Shown here: positions 15,039 through 23,051 of the stretch, one piece after another
Position numbering within the stretch: the first letter of the stretch is position 1
How the letters are laid out: each line of letters opens with the position of its first letter
NCBI GenBank assembly: GCA_964556755.1
Contig: CAZKXI010000004.1
Location: 62,001-126,000 of the forward strand
DNA: 64,000 bases
Origin: UBA4085 sp964556755
Lineage (GTDB): Bacteria; Acidobacteriota; Aminicenantia; Aminicenantales; UBA4085
Direction of reading: 5' to 3'
The notes under the pieces: generated by a model
Databases searched by the model: none
Told to the model about the DNA's origin: nothing
Seen by the model: only the letters and a program-made list of their open reading frames with translations
Translations under genes and position numbers: made by a program

Positions 15039-15620
15039 CTAGAGCCCCGACCAACGGTCGAGGTAGTCCTCCAGCTCAGCGGGGGACAGCCGCGGCGACT
15101 CGAAGAAGCCGCGGTTCAGCCGCTGGCGGACGGCCTCGTAAGCGATGATTCCGACCGACACGGAGAGGTTCAGGCTCTGGACCATCCCGAACATCGGGAT
15201 CTTGATCCGCACGTCGGCCGCCGCCAGGGCCTCGGCCGAGATACCGTCCTTCTCCCCCCCGAAGACGACGGCGGTCGGCCTGGTAAAATCGAGGCTGGTA
15301 TAGGGGACCGCCTCGAACCCGAGATGGGTGACAACCACGGCGAAGCCTTCGGCCTTCAGGGCCGCCAGACAGGCGGCCGTCGAGTCGTGGAAGCGGATCG
15401 ACAGCCACTTATCGGCCCGGGTGGTGATGGCCTCGTTGATGGGCATGGGGTCCTTGGCCGAGCCGATGACGTCGATGTTCTGGATTCCGGCCGCATCGCA
15501 GGTCCTCAGCACGGCGCTGGCGTTGTGGGGGTTGCCGACCTGCTCCAGAACGATCCGCAGATCGGGCTGGCGGAAGCTCAGCACGCTCTTGATCCGGTCC
15601 AGGCGTTCGGGCGTGGTCAT
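15039..15620 (-). CDS. trmH: tRNA (guanosine-18 2'-O)-methyltransferase TrmH (SpoU family)
   Basis: 193 residues, the normal TrmH length. The three SPOUT motifs are present: NPHNASAVLRTCDAAG (motif 1 with the catalytic Arg), VFGGEKDGIS (motif 2) and IPMFGMVQSLNLSVSVGI (motif 3, trefoil knot, SAM binding). A leading segment QPDLRIVLEQVGNPHN matches TrmH rather than TrmL. It methylates the ribose of G18 in the D loop of tRNAs. It is the last gene of the heptose/LPS operon, nine bases after the methyltransferase-like membrane protein; this housekeeping function is not linked to LPS. Confidence 0.92.
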   Translation of the reverse strand: MTTPERLDRIKSVLSFRQPDLRIVLEQVGNPHNASAVLRTCDAAGIQNIDVIGSAKDPMPINEAITTRADKWLSIRFHDSTAACLAALKAEGFAVVVTHLGFEAVPYTSLDFTRPTAVVFGGEKDGISAEALAAADVRIKIPMFGMVQSLNLSVSVGIIAYEAVRQRLNRGFFESPRLSPAELEDYLDRWSGL

Positions 15621-15629
15621 GGACGCTCC

Positions 15630-16196
15630 TCAGGGGTGGAGGTGGGGGAGGAAGAGCAGCTTGAGAGTCAGGATCAGCCAGACAAGCAGCGTCCCCAGCA
15701 GGGCCCGGTATTCCTTGTTGCGCCGATACTGGCTCCAGCGGAAGCGCTCTCCGCCGCCCCCGGGGGCGGGCTTGAAGCGGGGGAAGAAGAGCGGCACCGA
15801 TCGTTCGAAGTCGCCGTATTGGTCCGGGAAGATGCGCCGCATCCGGGCCCGCTCCTCGAGGATCACGTGGGGGTAGAAGAGCGCGAAGTAGAGAGCGATG
15901 ACCAGGCCGCCCCACCAGGAATGGGCGGCGATCGCGACGCCGAGGCCGAGCAGGAGATTGCCGAAATAGAGCGGATTGCGGCTGTGGCGATAGGGTCCCG
16001 TCCGGGCCAGGGTCCTCTCCTTATGGATGTGCCCCGCGGCCCAGGCGCGGACCGCCAGCCCGAGAAAGGCGACGGCCGCGCCCGCAAGGAGGGAGCGGAG
16101 CGTGGGCGCGGCGGCGGCGGCCAGGGCCAGGAGAGCCGGGGGGCCCGAGCGGACCCGCCAGCCGTAGAGCCTCTCCCGCCACGTCGCTTCAGTCAT
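15630..16196 (-). CDS. Isoprenylcysteine carboxyl methyltransferase-like membrane protein (ICMT/PEMT superfamily)
   Basis: 188 residues with four or five hydrophobic helices. The C-terminal half has the superfamily signature RTGPYRHSRNPLYFGN followed by an EERARMRRIFPDQYGDF segment, which binds SAM and the substrate in ICMT and phospholipid methyltransferases. Bacteria lack CaaX proteins, so the real substrate is likely a lipid or other small molecule. It overlaps the heptosyltransferase gene by eight bases, inside an LPS operon, which hints at a role in envelope lipid methylation (inference). Confidence 0.82.
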   Translation of the reverse strand: MTEATWRERLYGWRVRSGPPALLALAAAAAPTLRSLLAGAAVAFLGLAVRAWAAGHIHKERTLARTGPYRHSRNPLYFGNLLLGLGVAIAAHSWWGGLVIALYFALFYPHVILEERARMRRIFPDQYGDFERSVPLFFPRFKPAPGGGGERFRWSQYRRNKEYRALLGTLLVWLILTLKLLFLPHLHP

Positions 16197-17193
16197 GATC
16201 GGCCAACGCCTCCTTGATCCGGTCGGCCACCTCGCCGGCCGTGATCGCCTGGAGACAGCTCATGGTCGAGCACTGGCGCTTGTAGCACCGGCTGCAGGCC
16301 ATCTCGTGGTGGACGACCTTATCGCGGGCCCGGAACGGCCCGTTGCGGCGCGGATCGGTCGGTCCGAAGAGGCCGACGATCGGCACGTCCAGCGCGGCCG
16401 CCGCCTGCAAGGCGAACGTATCGCCGCTGACGAGCAGGCGGGTGGCGTCGATCAGGGCCATGCTTTCCTGGATGTCGATCCGGGGGACCAGGGGGACCGC
16501 GCCGCCGGCCGCTCCGCGCCCCGCCGCGACCCGCTCGGCCAGGTCTCTCTCCTCTTCCGAGCCCCAGAGCAGGAGCGGGAAGAGGCCGGGGCGCGCGACG
16601 GCGTCGATGACGGCTCGCCAGCGCTCGGGATACCAGCGCTTGGTGGCCCAGGCGGCCCCGACGTTGAAGAGGATGACCTCGGCTTGTCCGTCCCAGCCGA
16701 GATCCCGCAGGAGGGCCCTCGCGGCTTGCCGGGGCGCATCGGGCACCTTCAGCCCGAACTCGATCTCCTCGGCCTCGATGCCGAGAGGGGTCAGCAGGTG
16801 GAGGTTCTTGCGGATGACATGCTCCGATTCCGGGAAGGGGGCGGCCCGCTCGGTGTAGAAGAAGCGAGCGGCGGCCTCCCGCAGATTCGAGCGATGGAAG
16901 CCGATCCGCCGCCGCGATCCCGAAAGGCGGCCGATGAAGCCCGACTTGAGGAGGCCCTGGAAGTCCAGGCTGGCCTGGCCGGGCGCCTTCAGGGCCCGCC
17001 GCCAGCCCGGGGAGCCGATCGTGACGACTCCGTCCAGCCCCTCGACCCAGTCCAGGATGGCCCGGCCGCGGGGGCCGACGACCCAGCGGATCGAGGCTTC
17101 GGGCTTCCTTCGGCGCAGGGCCGCCAGCGCCGGCAGGGTGTGGATGATGTCGCCGAGCGAGCTGGTCCGGACGATCAGGAAGCCCTCGCTCAT
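16189..17193 (-). CDS. Glycosyltransferase family 9, LPS heptosyltransferase-like
   Basis: 334 residues of the GT9/GT-B fold. The N-terminus FLIVRTSSLGDIIHTLPAL is the heptosyltransferase signature with the catalytic Asp. The nucleotide-sugar site includes FNVGAAWATKRWYP, LVSGDTFALQAAAALDVPIV and GLFGPTDPRRNGPF. A Cys-rich tail (CSRCYKRQCSTMSC) is common in WaaC/WaaF relatives. It should transfer ADP-heptose to the LPS inner core at the cytoplasmic face of the inner membrane; WaaC versus WaaF cannot be decided. It overlaps the rfaE2 gene by four bases, and the two heptose-nucleotide genes beside it support the assignment. Confidence 0.88.
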   Translation of the reverse strand: MSEGFLIVRTSSLGDIIHTLPALAALRRRKPEASIRWVVGPRGRAILDWVEGLDGVVTIGSPGWRRALKAPGQASLDFQGLLKSGFIGRLSGSRRRIGFHRSNLREAAARFFYTERAAPFPESEHVIRKNLHLLTPLGIEAEEIEFGLKVPDAPRQAARALLRDLGWDGQAEVILFNVGAAWATKRWYPERWRAVIDAVARPGLFPLLLWGSEEERDLAERVAAGRGAAGGAVPLVPRIDIQESMALIDATRLLVSGDTFALQAAAALDVPIVGLFGPTDPRRNGPFRARDKVVHHEMACSRCYKRQCSTMSCLQAITAGEVADRIKEALADHD

Positions 17194-17693
17194 CGGGCCG
17201 TCCCGGATTCCGCCCCGGCTCCGATCTTCCTCAGGATGCGGGGGATGACCTCGGAGGTCGAGCGGACCTTGGGGCCGCCGGCGATGGCGATCCGGCCGCC
17301 GTAGGACAGGACGACGTCGCGCTCGGGCACCGTCCGGCGGGTGTAGTCCGAGCCCTTGGCATGGACGTCCGGCTCGAGAGCCCGCAGGATCGACTCCACG
17401 TTCGGCTCGTCGAAGATCACCACATAGTCGACGCAGGAGAGGCCCGCGATCATGGCCGCCCGCTCCGCTTGGGGCAGGAGGGGCCGGCCGGGGCCCTTGA
17501 GGCGGCGCAGGGACGCGTCGCTGTTCAGGGCCACGACCAGGACGTCTCCCCGGCGGGCCGCGGCCTGGAGGTAGCGGACGTGGCCGACGTGGAGAAGGTC
17601 GAAGCCGCCGTTGGCCAGGACGATGCGCCGCCCGGCCCGGCGTTCACGGGCCGCGGCGGTCTTGAGCCGGGATCGATCGAGGAGCTTGTTCAA
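17190..17693 (-). CDS. rfaE2: D-glycero-beta-D-manno-heptose 1-phosphate adenylyltransferase (RfaE domain II)
   Basis: 167 residues of the nucleotidyltransferase superfamily. FDLLHVGHVRYLQAAARRGD contains the HxGH site; the C-terminus carries KVRSTSEVI, the ISTTxxI-like motif. It activates heptose-1-phosphate with ATP to ADP-heptose. In E. coli this is the C-terminal half of HldE; here it is a separate gene, overlapping the kinase gene by four bases and the heptosyltransferase by four. Confidence 0.92.
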   Translation of the reverse strand: MNKLLDRSRLKTAAARERRAGRRIVLANGGFDLLHVGHVRYLQAAARRGDVLVVALNSDASLRRLKGPGRPLLPQAERAAMIAGLSCVDYVVIFDEPNVESILRALEPDVHAKGSDYTRRTVPERDVVLSYGGRIAIAGGPKVRSTSEVIPRILRKIGAGAESGTAR

Positions 17694-18697
17694 GGTTCGC
17701 TGACGAGGGCCTGCTTGAGCTCGATCGGCGTCAGCGTCGCCGCGCCTTTCTTCATGACCACGATTCCGCCCGCCGCGTTGGCCAGCCGGGCCGCGTCAGC
17801 GAACGAGGCGCCGCCCGCCAGGGCCGCCGTCAGGACGCTGATCACGGTGTCGCCCGCGCCGGTGACGTCGACGATATCGGTCGGACCGGAGACGGGCAGG
17901 AAGGACGCCGGGCGTCCCTTCTCGAAGAGGGCCATGCCCTTGGAGCCCCGGGTGATGACCATGGCGGGGGAGCGGAGCCTCCGCAGCAGGGAAGCCCCGG
18001 CCCTGCGGACGGCCGGCTCGCCGGCCGCCAGCGGAGTCTTGAGCGCCTCCTCGACCTCCGGCTCGTTGGGCGTGGCCAGGGTGATCCCGGGAAAGCGGAG
18101 CAGCCGATAGCGCGAGTCCAGGGTCACGGGCTTCTTTCCGGCCTTGAAGCCGGCCAGGGCGGCCGGGAAGAGCTCTTCCAGCACGCCGCCGCAGTGATAA
18201 TCGGAGATGATGAGGGCGTCGGAGGCCTTGGCGGCCTTGGCCAGGGCGGACCGGAGCTTGGCTTTCCATGCGGCCGTCACCGGGACCGTCCCCTCCCTAT
18301 CGATGCGCAGGATCTGCTGCTTGCGGGTGTTCTCCTCGCCGGCCAGGATGCGCGTCTTGAGGGGGGTGGGGAAGCCCTTCACGGGGAGCAGCCAGCGGGT
18401 GTCGGCCCCGGCCCGGCCTAGGATCGAGACGATCGTCCGCCCCGCCTCATCGTCGCCGACCGCCCCGATGGGAACGGCCTCGACGCCGAGGGCCAGCAGG
18501 TTGAGGAGAGTGTTGCCCGCCCCGCCCAAGGCGACCTCCTGTCTTTGCCAGGAGAGGATGAGGACGGGCGCTTCCCGCGAGATGCGCCGGGTGCAGCCGG
18601 TGATGTACTCATCCAGGATGAAGTCGCCCCAGACGGCGATGCGCAGGTGGGAGAGCTTGTCGACGTGAGCGATCAGGCGGCGAATGTCTTCGTTCAT
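17690..18697 (-). CDS. rfaE1: D-glycero-beta-D-manno-heptose-7-phosphate kinase (RfaE domain I)
   Basis: 335 residues of the PfkB/ribokinase family. VWGDFILDEYITGCTRRISR and EVALGGAGNTLLNLLALG are the RfaE-I N-terminal signatures; DVTGAGDTVISVLTAAL is the catalytic PfkB motif with the base Asp. It phosphorylates heptose-7-phosphate at C1. It is the first gene of the operon rfaE1-rfaE2-GT9-ICMT-trmH. GmhA and GmhB are not in the window. Confidence 0.9.
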   Translation of the reverse strand: MNEDIRRLIAHVDKLSHLRIAVWGDFILDEYITGCTRRISREAPVLILSWQRQEVALGGAGNTLLNLLALGVEAVPIGAVGDDEAGRTIVSILGRAGADTRWLLPVKGFPTPLKTRILAGEENTRKQQILRIDREGTVPVTAAWKAKLRSALAKAAKASDALIISDYHCGGVLEELFPAALAGFKAGKKPVTLDSRYRLLRFPGITLATPNEPEVEEALKTPLAAGEPAVRRAGASLLRRLRSPAMVITRGSKGMALFEKGRPASFLPVSGPTDIVDVTGAGDTVISVLTAALAGGASFADAARLANAAGGIVVMKKGAATLTPIELKQALVSEP

Positions 18698-18712
18698 GGC
18701 GGTCCGCGGGCC

Positions 18713-18742
18713 ATTTTAGCCGGATCGGCCGGGGAATTGCAA
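18713..18742 (-). promoter_or_regulatory. Predicted promoter of the heptose/LPS operon
   Basis: On the minus strand, TTGCAA (18742-18737), an 18-base spacer and TAAAAT (18718-18713), 15 bases before the rfaE1 start codon. It is back to back with the tRNA-Leu promoter. Confidence 0.5.
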
Positions 18743-18756
18743 TGCGCCGGCGAAGG

Positions 18757-18785
18757 TTGAAAAAACCGCCCGGATCGTCTATAAC
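18757..18785 (+). promoter_or_regulatory. Predicted sigma70-type promoter of tRNA-Leu
   Basis: TTGAAA (18757-18762), a 17-base spacer and TATAAC (18780-18785), nine bases before the tRNA 5' end. Confidence 0.65.
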
Positions 18786-18794
18786 ACACCCGGC

Positions 18795-18883
18795 GCCGGA
18801 GTGGCGGAACTGGCAGACGCGCGGGACTCAAAATCCCGTGGGCCGAAAGGCTCGTGTGGGTTCGATCCCCTCCTCCGGCACCA
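18795..18883 (+). tRNA. tRNA-Leu (anticodon CAA)
   Basis: Class II tRNA of 89 bases including an encoded CCA. Acceptor GCCGGAG (18795-18801) pairs with CTCCGGC (18873-18879). Anticodon stem CGGGA/TCCCG with loop CTCAAAA gives CAA at 18829-18831. A long variable arm (GGCCGAAAGGCTC) identifies a Leu-type tRNA; the T loop is TTCGATC. Confidence 0.95.
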
Positions 18884-18970
18884 ATCCCGTCCCTTCCGGC
18901 CCGGGCTTCGCGCCTCCTTCGCTTGGCCTTACGCGCGAGGACATGCTATGTTGGGTCGGATATTCCCCTT

Positions 18971-19771
18971 ATGCCAGGACGACTCCCGCCGGTCCGACGC
19001 CGCCTCCCGAAAGCCGCCGCCGTCGTCGCGGCGCTCCTTTTGGCCTGCCTCTTTCCGGGCCTCGGCTGCCATCGCAAGCCGGCCACGGCGCCGTGGTCCT
19101 CCCGCGCCTCGGCCGAGGAGGCCGCCGGCTATGCCATCCAGGTCGGCGTCTTCGCCGCGGAGGAGAACGCCGTCCGGCTGAGCCGGGCTTTGGAGGCCAA
19201 GGGGCTGGACGCCTTCTTCTTCGCCCACGAATCGGGCTTCTTCAAGGTCCAGATCGGAAGTTTCGTCAGCCGGGCGGCGGCCGAGAAGACGGCCCGTAGC
19301 CTCCTGGCGAACGGGTCGATCGACGAGTACTTCGTCGTTTTGCGCCGGCCGATGCCGTCGTCCTCTCCCTCCGCTCCGGCCCGCTCGTCCGAGTCGTCCC
19401 TGCGGGCCGGGCTCGTCGAGACGGCCCGCAGCTTCCTCGACTTCCCCTATGCTTGGGGCGGCACGACCGCCGAGAGAGGCTTCGACTGCAGCGGGCTGGC
19501 CATGACGGTCTATCGTTTGAACGGGATCTCCGTGCCGCGCTCGATCGAGGGCCAGATGAAGGCCGGCCGGCCCGTCGCGCGCGACTCTCTCGCGCCCGGC
19601 GACCTGGTCTTCTTCTCCACCCGGGGCGGCGGCGCGGCCTCCCATGTCGGCGTCTACATCGGCGACGGGCGCTTCATCCACGCCCCCGGACGCGGCAAGA
19701 CCGTGCGCTCGGAGGATCTGGCCGCGGCCTACTTCGCGGCCCGGTATCTGGGGGCCCGGTCGTACCTGTGA
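18971..19771 (+). CDS. SPOR-NlpC/P60 peptidoglycan hydrolase lipoprotein
   Basis: 266 residues from the ATG at 18971, which gives a lipoprotein signal ending ACLFPGLGC (lipidated Cys at 33). Residues about 53-112 form a SPOR domain (YAIQVGVFAAEENAVRLSRA, FFKVQIGSFVSRAAAEKTAR), which binds denuded glycan strands. Residues about 140-266 are an NlpC/P60 (C40) domain with catalytic Cys in GFDCSGLAM, His in ASHVGVYIG and a third polar residue in FIHAP. It should cut stem peptides at septal or worn peptidoglycan while anchored to a membrane. The gene lies after tRNA-Leu and ahead of a cell-wall salvage set (acyltransferase, NamZ). Confidence 0.88.
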   Translation: MPGRLPPVRRRLPKAAAVVAALLLACLFPGLGCHRKPATAPWSSRASAEEAAGYAIQVGVFAAEENAVRLSRALEAKGLDAFFFAHESGFFKVQIGSFVSRAAAEKTARSLLANGSIDEYFVVLRRPMPSSSPSAPARSSESSLRAGLVETARSFLDFPYAWGGTTAERGFDCSGLAMTVYRLNGISVPRSIEGQMKAGRPVARDSLAPGDLVFFSTRGGGAASHVGVYIGDGRFIHAPGRGKTVRSEDLAAAYFAARYLGARSYL

Positions 19772-19891
19772 TCCCGACCCCAGGGGCAAGCCAACGACCG
19801 GCGGACCGCTCGGGAGCCCCTTTGCGGGGACGGCGCTTTCGCATATAATTCCGCCGATCGGATCGTCCGCGCACCGCGGGGAGGGAGCGAC

Positions 19892-20410
19892 ATGAGAACG
19901 AAGCTTCGGGATCACGAGACCATCCTCTTCAACACCCGGACCCACTGGCTGACCGTGTGGAAGGCCTTCCTGGTCCTCCTCCTGGCCATCGGCTTCTTCG
20001 TCCTGGCCTTCTTCGTGGCCGCGCCCGGCCCGGCCAACAAGCCGCTCCGCCTGGCCAGCCTCATCATCTTGGCCCTGGCGATCCTCTATTTCGCCTACCG
20101 CGAGTGGTACCGTCGGCGCGACATCTGGGTCGTGACCAATCTGCGGGTCATCGACGAGGAGGGCATCTTCACCTTGGAGAGCAAGGAGAGCCCCATGGAG
20201 AAGATCAACAACATCTCCTACCGGCAGACCATCCTCGGCCGCATCCTCAAGTACGGCGAGGTCGAGATCCAAACGGCGGCCATGGACGGGGCCACCCTCT
20301 ACACTATGATCACCAATCCCAAGAAGCTCGAGGACACCATCGCCAAGGCGCGGGAGAAGTTCGCTCGCGAGTTGATGAAGGCCGCCCCCGGCCCCGCCAG
20401 TCAGGCCTGA
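19892..20410 (+). CDS. PH-domain membrane protein (bPH2/YdbS-like)
   Basis: 172 residues. Two hydrophobic helices (about 24-45 and 53-69) are followed by a bacterial PH domain that starts RDIWVVTNLRVIDEEGIFTL and includes the usual SPMEKINNISYRQTILGRIL and YGEVEIQTAAM segments. It ends in a charged helix. This is the one-module form of the YdbS/YdbT type. Function in the family is poorly known, mostly membrane-associated. A typical GGGAGGGAGCGAC ribosome site precedes the ATG. The next gene starts 23 bases later on the same strand. Confidence 0.82.
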   Translation: MRTKLRDHETILFNTRTHWLTVWKAFLVLLLAIGFFVLAFFVAAPGPANKPLRLASLIILALAILYFAYREWYRRRDIWVVTNLRVIDEEGIFTLESKESPMEKINNISYRQTILGRILKYGEVEIQTAAMDGATLYTMITNPKKLEDTIAKAREKFARELMKAAPGPASQA

Positions 20411-20433
20411 CCGTCGTCCCTTCAAAGCGGCTC

Positions 20434-21534
20434 ATGGCACCGCAGCGCCTGATCTCGCTGGACGCCTTTCGCGGCCTGACCGTGGCCGCCATGATCCTGG
20501 TCAACAATCCCGGCTCCTGGAGCTTCGTCTACCCGCCCCTCCGCCATGCCCTCTGGCACGGCTGGACGCCGACCGACCTCATCTTCCCCTTCTTCCTGTT
20601 CATCGTCGGCATGTCCATGGCCCTGTCCCTGGGCCCCCGGATCGAAGCCGGGCGCAAAGCCGGCCTCATCCCCAAGATCCTGCGCCGGTCGCTCCTGCTC
20701 TTCGGGGTCGGCCTGCTGCTTCATCTCTACCCCCGTTTCCGCTTCGCCACCCTCCGCATCCCGGGGGTCCTGCAGAGGATCGCCCTCTGCTTCCTCCTGG
20801 GAGCGCTGATCTATCTCGTGGCCAAGCCCAAGTCGCGCACCGTCCTGGCCATCCTCCTGCTCATCCTCTATTGGGCCCTGCTGACTTACGTTCCCGTCCC
20901 GGGCGCGGGGGCGGGCGTCCTGGAGGAGAAGGGGAACCTGGTCGGCTATATCGACACTCTCCTGCTCCCGGGCCACCTCTATAAGCCCCACTTCGATCCG
21001 GAGGGCCTGCTCAGCACGCTGCCGGCCCTGGTCACTCTGCTCCTGGGCTCGCTGGCCGGCGACTGGCTCCGGACGCGCCGGACCAACAGCCGCAAGTCCC
21101 GGATGATGCTCCTGGCGGGCGTCCTCCTGACCGCGGCCGGACTCCTGCTCGATCGCTGGATGCCCATCAACAAGCCCCTCTGGACAAGCTCCTACGTCAT
21201 CTTCACGGCCGGGGCAGCCCTCATCCTCTTCAGCCTGATGTTCTCCCTCCTGGAGGGGCCCCGCTGGACCGGCTGGGCCTGGCCTTTCCGGGTCCTGGGC
21301 ACCAACGCCATCCTCGTCTTCGCCGGCTCGGCCCTCATGGTCAAGACGATCCTGCTGATCAAGATCGCCGACGCGGGCCGCACAGTGACGCCGATCGCCT
21401 GGCTCTATGAGCATGCCCTGTCGCCCCTGGCCGGGCCCTATCTCGGCTCCCTGCTCTACCCGCTGCTTCTGCTGGGGCTATGGATCCTTCTCCTCTGGCC
21501 CCTCTACCGCCACAAGATCTTCATCAAGCTCTAG
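20434..21534 (+). CDS. HGSNAT/NagX-like amino-sugar acyltransferase membrane protein
   Basis: 366 residues with about ten membrane helices. The N-terminus RLISLDAFRGLTVAAMILVN and the segment PPLRHALWHGWTPTDLIFPF are the signature of the heparan-alpha-glucosaminide N-acetyltransferase family (DUF5009/NagX). The His in RHALWHG corresponds to the acetylated His of the human enzyme (family knowledge). In bacteria such proteins are linked to amino-sugar or muropeptide uptake. No clear Shine-Dalgarno site precedes the ATG; translation may be coupled to the PH-domain gene. NamZ follows 29 bases later, which supports a role in cell-wall sugar salvage (inference). Confidence 0.8.
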   Translation: MAPQRLISLDAFRGLTVAAMILVNNPGSWSFVYPPLRHALWHGWTPTDLIFPFFLFIVGMSMALSLGPRIEAGRKAGLIPKILRRSLLLFGVGLLLHLYPRFRFATLRIPGVLQRIALCFLLGALIYLVAKPKSRTVLAILLLILYWALLTYVPVPGAGAGVLEEKGNLVGYIDTLLLPGHLYKPHFDPEGLLSTLPALVTLLLGSLAGDWLRTRRTNSRKSRMMLLAGVLLTAAGLLLDRWMPINKPLWTSSYVIFTAGAALILFSLMFSLLEGPRWTGWAWPFRVLGTNAILVFAGSALMVKTILLIKIADAGRTVTPIAWLYEHALSPLAGPYLGSLLYPLLLLGLWILLLWPLYRHKIFIKL

Positions 21535-21563
21535 ACCGCCGTATCTCCAGCAAGGAGTTGGCC

Positions 21564-22922
21564 ATGAAGCTGCACGGATCTCCGGCCCGCAGGCTGGCAT
21601 TAGCCGCCGGGGCCCTTCTTCTGGCCGGGTTCTCGACCGCCTGCTTCAGGGACGAGCATCGCCTCGTATCCGCGACCGACGGAAGCGCCGTCGTCTCCCC
21701 GGCGCCGGCCGTCAAGACCGGGCTCGAAGTCCTGCTGGAGAAGCGACTCGACCTCCTGCGCGGGAAGAGGATCGGCCTGATCACCAACCCCTCCGGCGTC
21801 GACGCGCGCCTGCGCAGCTCGATCGACCGGCTCCGGGAGGCGGAGGGCGTCCGGCTTATCGCCCTTTACGGGCCCGAGCACGGCGTGCGCGGCGACGCCC
21901 AGGCGGGCGAGTACGTGCCCTTCTATACGGATGCGGCCTCCGGGCTCCCGGTCTTCAGCCTCTATGGGCCGACCATGAAGCCGCCGGCCGGGATGCTGAC
22001 CGACATCGACGCTACCATGCGCTCCTTCGACACGAGCCACGCGGACAAGAAGCTCGAGCCGTCCACGACCAGGGGCCTCGATGCCCTGCTCTTCGACATC
22101 CAGGACGTCGGGACCCGGGTCTATACCTACCAGGCCACCCTGGCCTACGCCTTGCAGGCCTGCGCCGAGAGCGGCCTCGAGCTGATCGTCCTCGACCGGC
22201 CCAATCCGATCGGCGGCCTGCGGATGGACGGCCCGATCCTGGAGTATCCCAAGTTCAGCTCCTTTGTCGGCCTCTATGCGTATCCCCTCCGCCACGGGAT
22301 GACCTTGGGCGAGCTGGCCCGGCTCTTCAACGATCGGTTCATCGAGCGGAAGGCCCGCCTGACCGTGGTGCCCATGGAAGGCTGGAGCCGCGCGTCCGAC
22401 TTCGACGCCACCGGTCTGCCCTGGGTGCCGCCGTCGCCGAACATCCCGACCGTGGAGACGGCGATCGTCTACCCCGGCCAGGTCTTCATCGAAGGCACGA
22501 ATCTTTCGGAGGGGCGGGGGACCAACAAGCCCTTCGAGTATTTCGGCGCCCCCTGGGTCGACGGCCACCGGCTGGCGGCCGAGCTGAACGCCTTGGGCCT
22601 GCCGGGAGTCGCCTTCCGCGAGCAGGGATTCACCCCTCTGTTCTCCAAGTTCAAGGACGAGCGCTGCGGCGGCTGCCAGATCCACGTCCTGGACCGAGCC
22701 GCCTACCGCCCCTTGGAGACGGTGCTCCACCTGATCGCCACCGTGCGGAGGCTCTCTCCGAAGGATTTCGCCTTCCACCCCGACTATTTCGACAAGATCA
22801 TGGGCACGGACAAGGTCCGGCTGGCCCTGGAGAAGGGCGTCCCGCCGGCGGAGATAGCGGCGGCCTGGAAGCCCGGCCTGGAGGCCTTCGAGGCCCTGCG
22901 GAAGCCCTACCTCCTGTACTAG
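21564..22922 (+). CDS. namZ: Exo-beta-N-acetylmuramidase NamZ (DUF1343)
   Basis: 452 residues from the ATG at 21564 (AAGGAG six bases upstream). The N-terminus is a lipoprotein-like signal (MKLHGSPARRLALAAGALLL, then AGFSTAC), so it may be lipidated at Cys27. The DUF1343 core is complete: GKRIGLITNPSGVD, LYGPEHGVRGDAQAGE, SLYGPTMKPPAGML, LLFDIQDVGTRVYTYQATL, VLDRPNPIGG, GMTLGELA and EGTNLSEGRGTNKPFEYFGA. The family (GH171) removes MurNAc from the non-reducing ends of peptidoglycan fragments. It is next to an HGSNAT/NagX-like acyltransferase, and a GH3 fragment lies at the window start; in other bacteria NamZ acts with NagZ in murein sugar recovery. Confidence 0.9.
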   Translation: MKLHGSPARRLALAAGALLLAGFSTACFRDEHRLVSATDGSAVVSPAPAVKTGLEVLLEKRLDLLRGKRIGLITNPSGVDARLRSSIDRLREAEGVRLIALYGPEHGVRGDAQAGEYVPFYTDAASGLPVFSLYGPTMKPPAGMLTDIDATMRSFDTSHADKKLEPSTTRGLDALLFDIQDVGTRVYTYQATLAYALQACAESGLELIVLDRPNPIGGLRMDGPILEYPKFSSFVGLYAYPLRHGMTLGELARLFNDRFIERKARLTVVPMEGWSRASDFDATGLPWVPPSPNIPTVETAIVYPGQVFIEGTNLSEGRGTNKPFEYFGAPWVDGHRLAAELNALGLPGVAFREQGFTPLFSKFKDERCGGCQIHVLDRAAYRPLETVLHLIATVRRLSPKDFAFHPDYFDKIMGTDKVRLALEKGVPPAEIAAAWKPGLEAFEALRKPYLLY

Positions 22923-22972
22923 AGCCCGCCGGTCCGCCGGGACGAATCCGGCCCGCGGGGCCCCGCGAGGAT

Positions 22973-23002
22973 TTGCATCCGGCCGAGAGAATCCGCTAAA
23001 AT
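22973..23002 (+). promoter_or_regulatory. Predicted promoter of the glutamine-synthetase-like gene
   Basis: TTGCAT (22973-22978), an 18-base spacer and TAAAAT (22997-23002), about 50 bases before the ATG. A GC-rich palindromic stretch just upstream may terminate namZ. Confidence 0.4.
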
Positions 23003-23051
23003 CGGGGTCTTTCCCCCCGGCGGGAGGGAACGACATATAAGGAGCCGGACG

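Noticed and set aside
14530..15054. 174-residue minus-strand frame resembling part of the 29.6-31.4 kb plus-strand frame (GLNRRFSAVGR...PEPL)
   Set aside because: The similarity comes from the shared inverted-repeat DNA (copies A and C), not from a protein family.
18742..19299. Plus-strand frames across tRNA-Leu and the NlpC/P60 gene
   Set aside because: They run through the tRNA and are out of frame with the lipoprotein.
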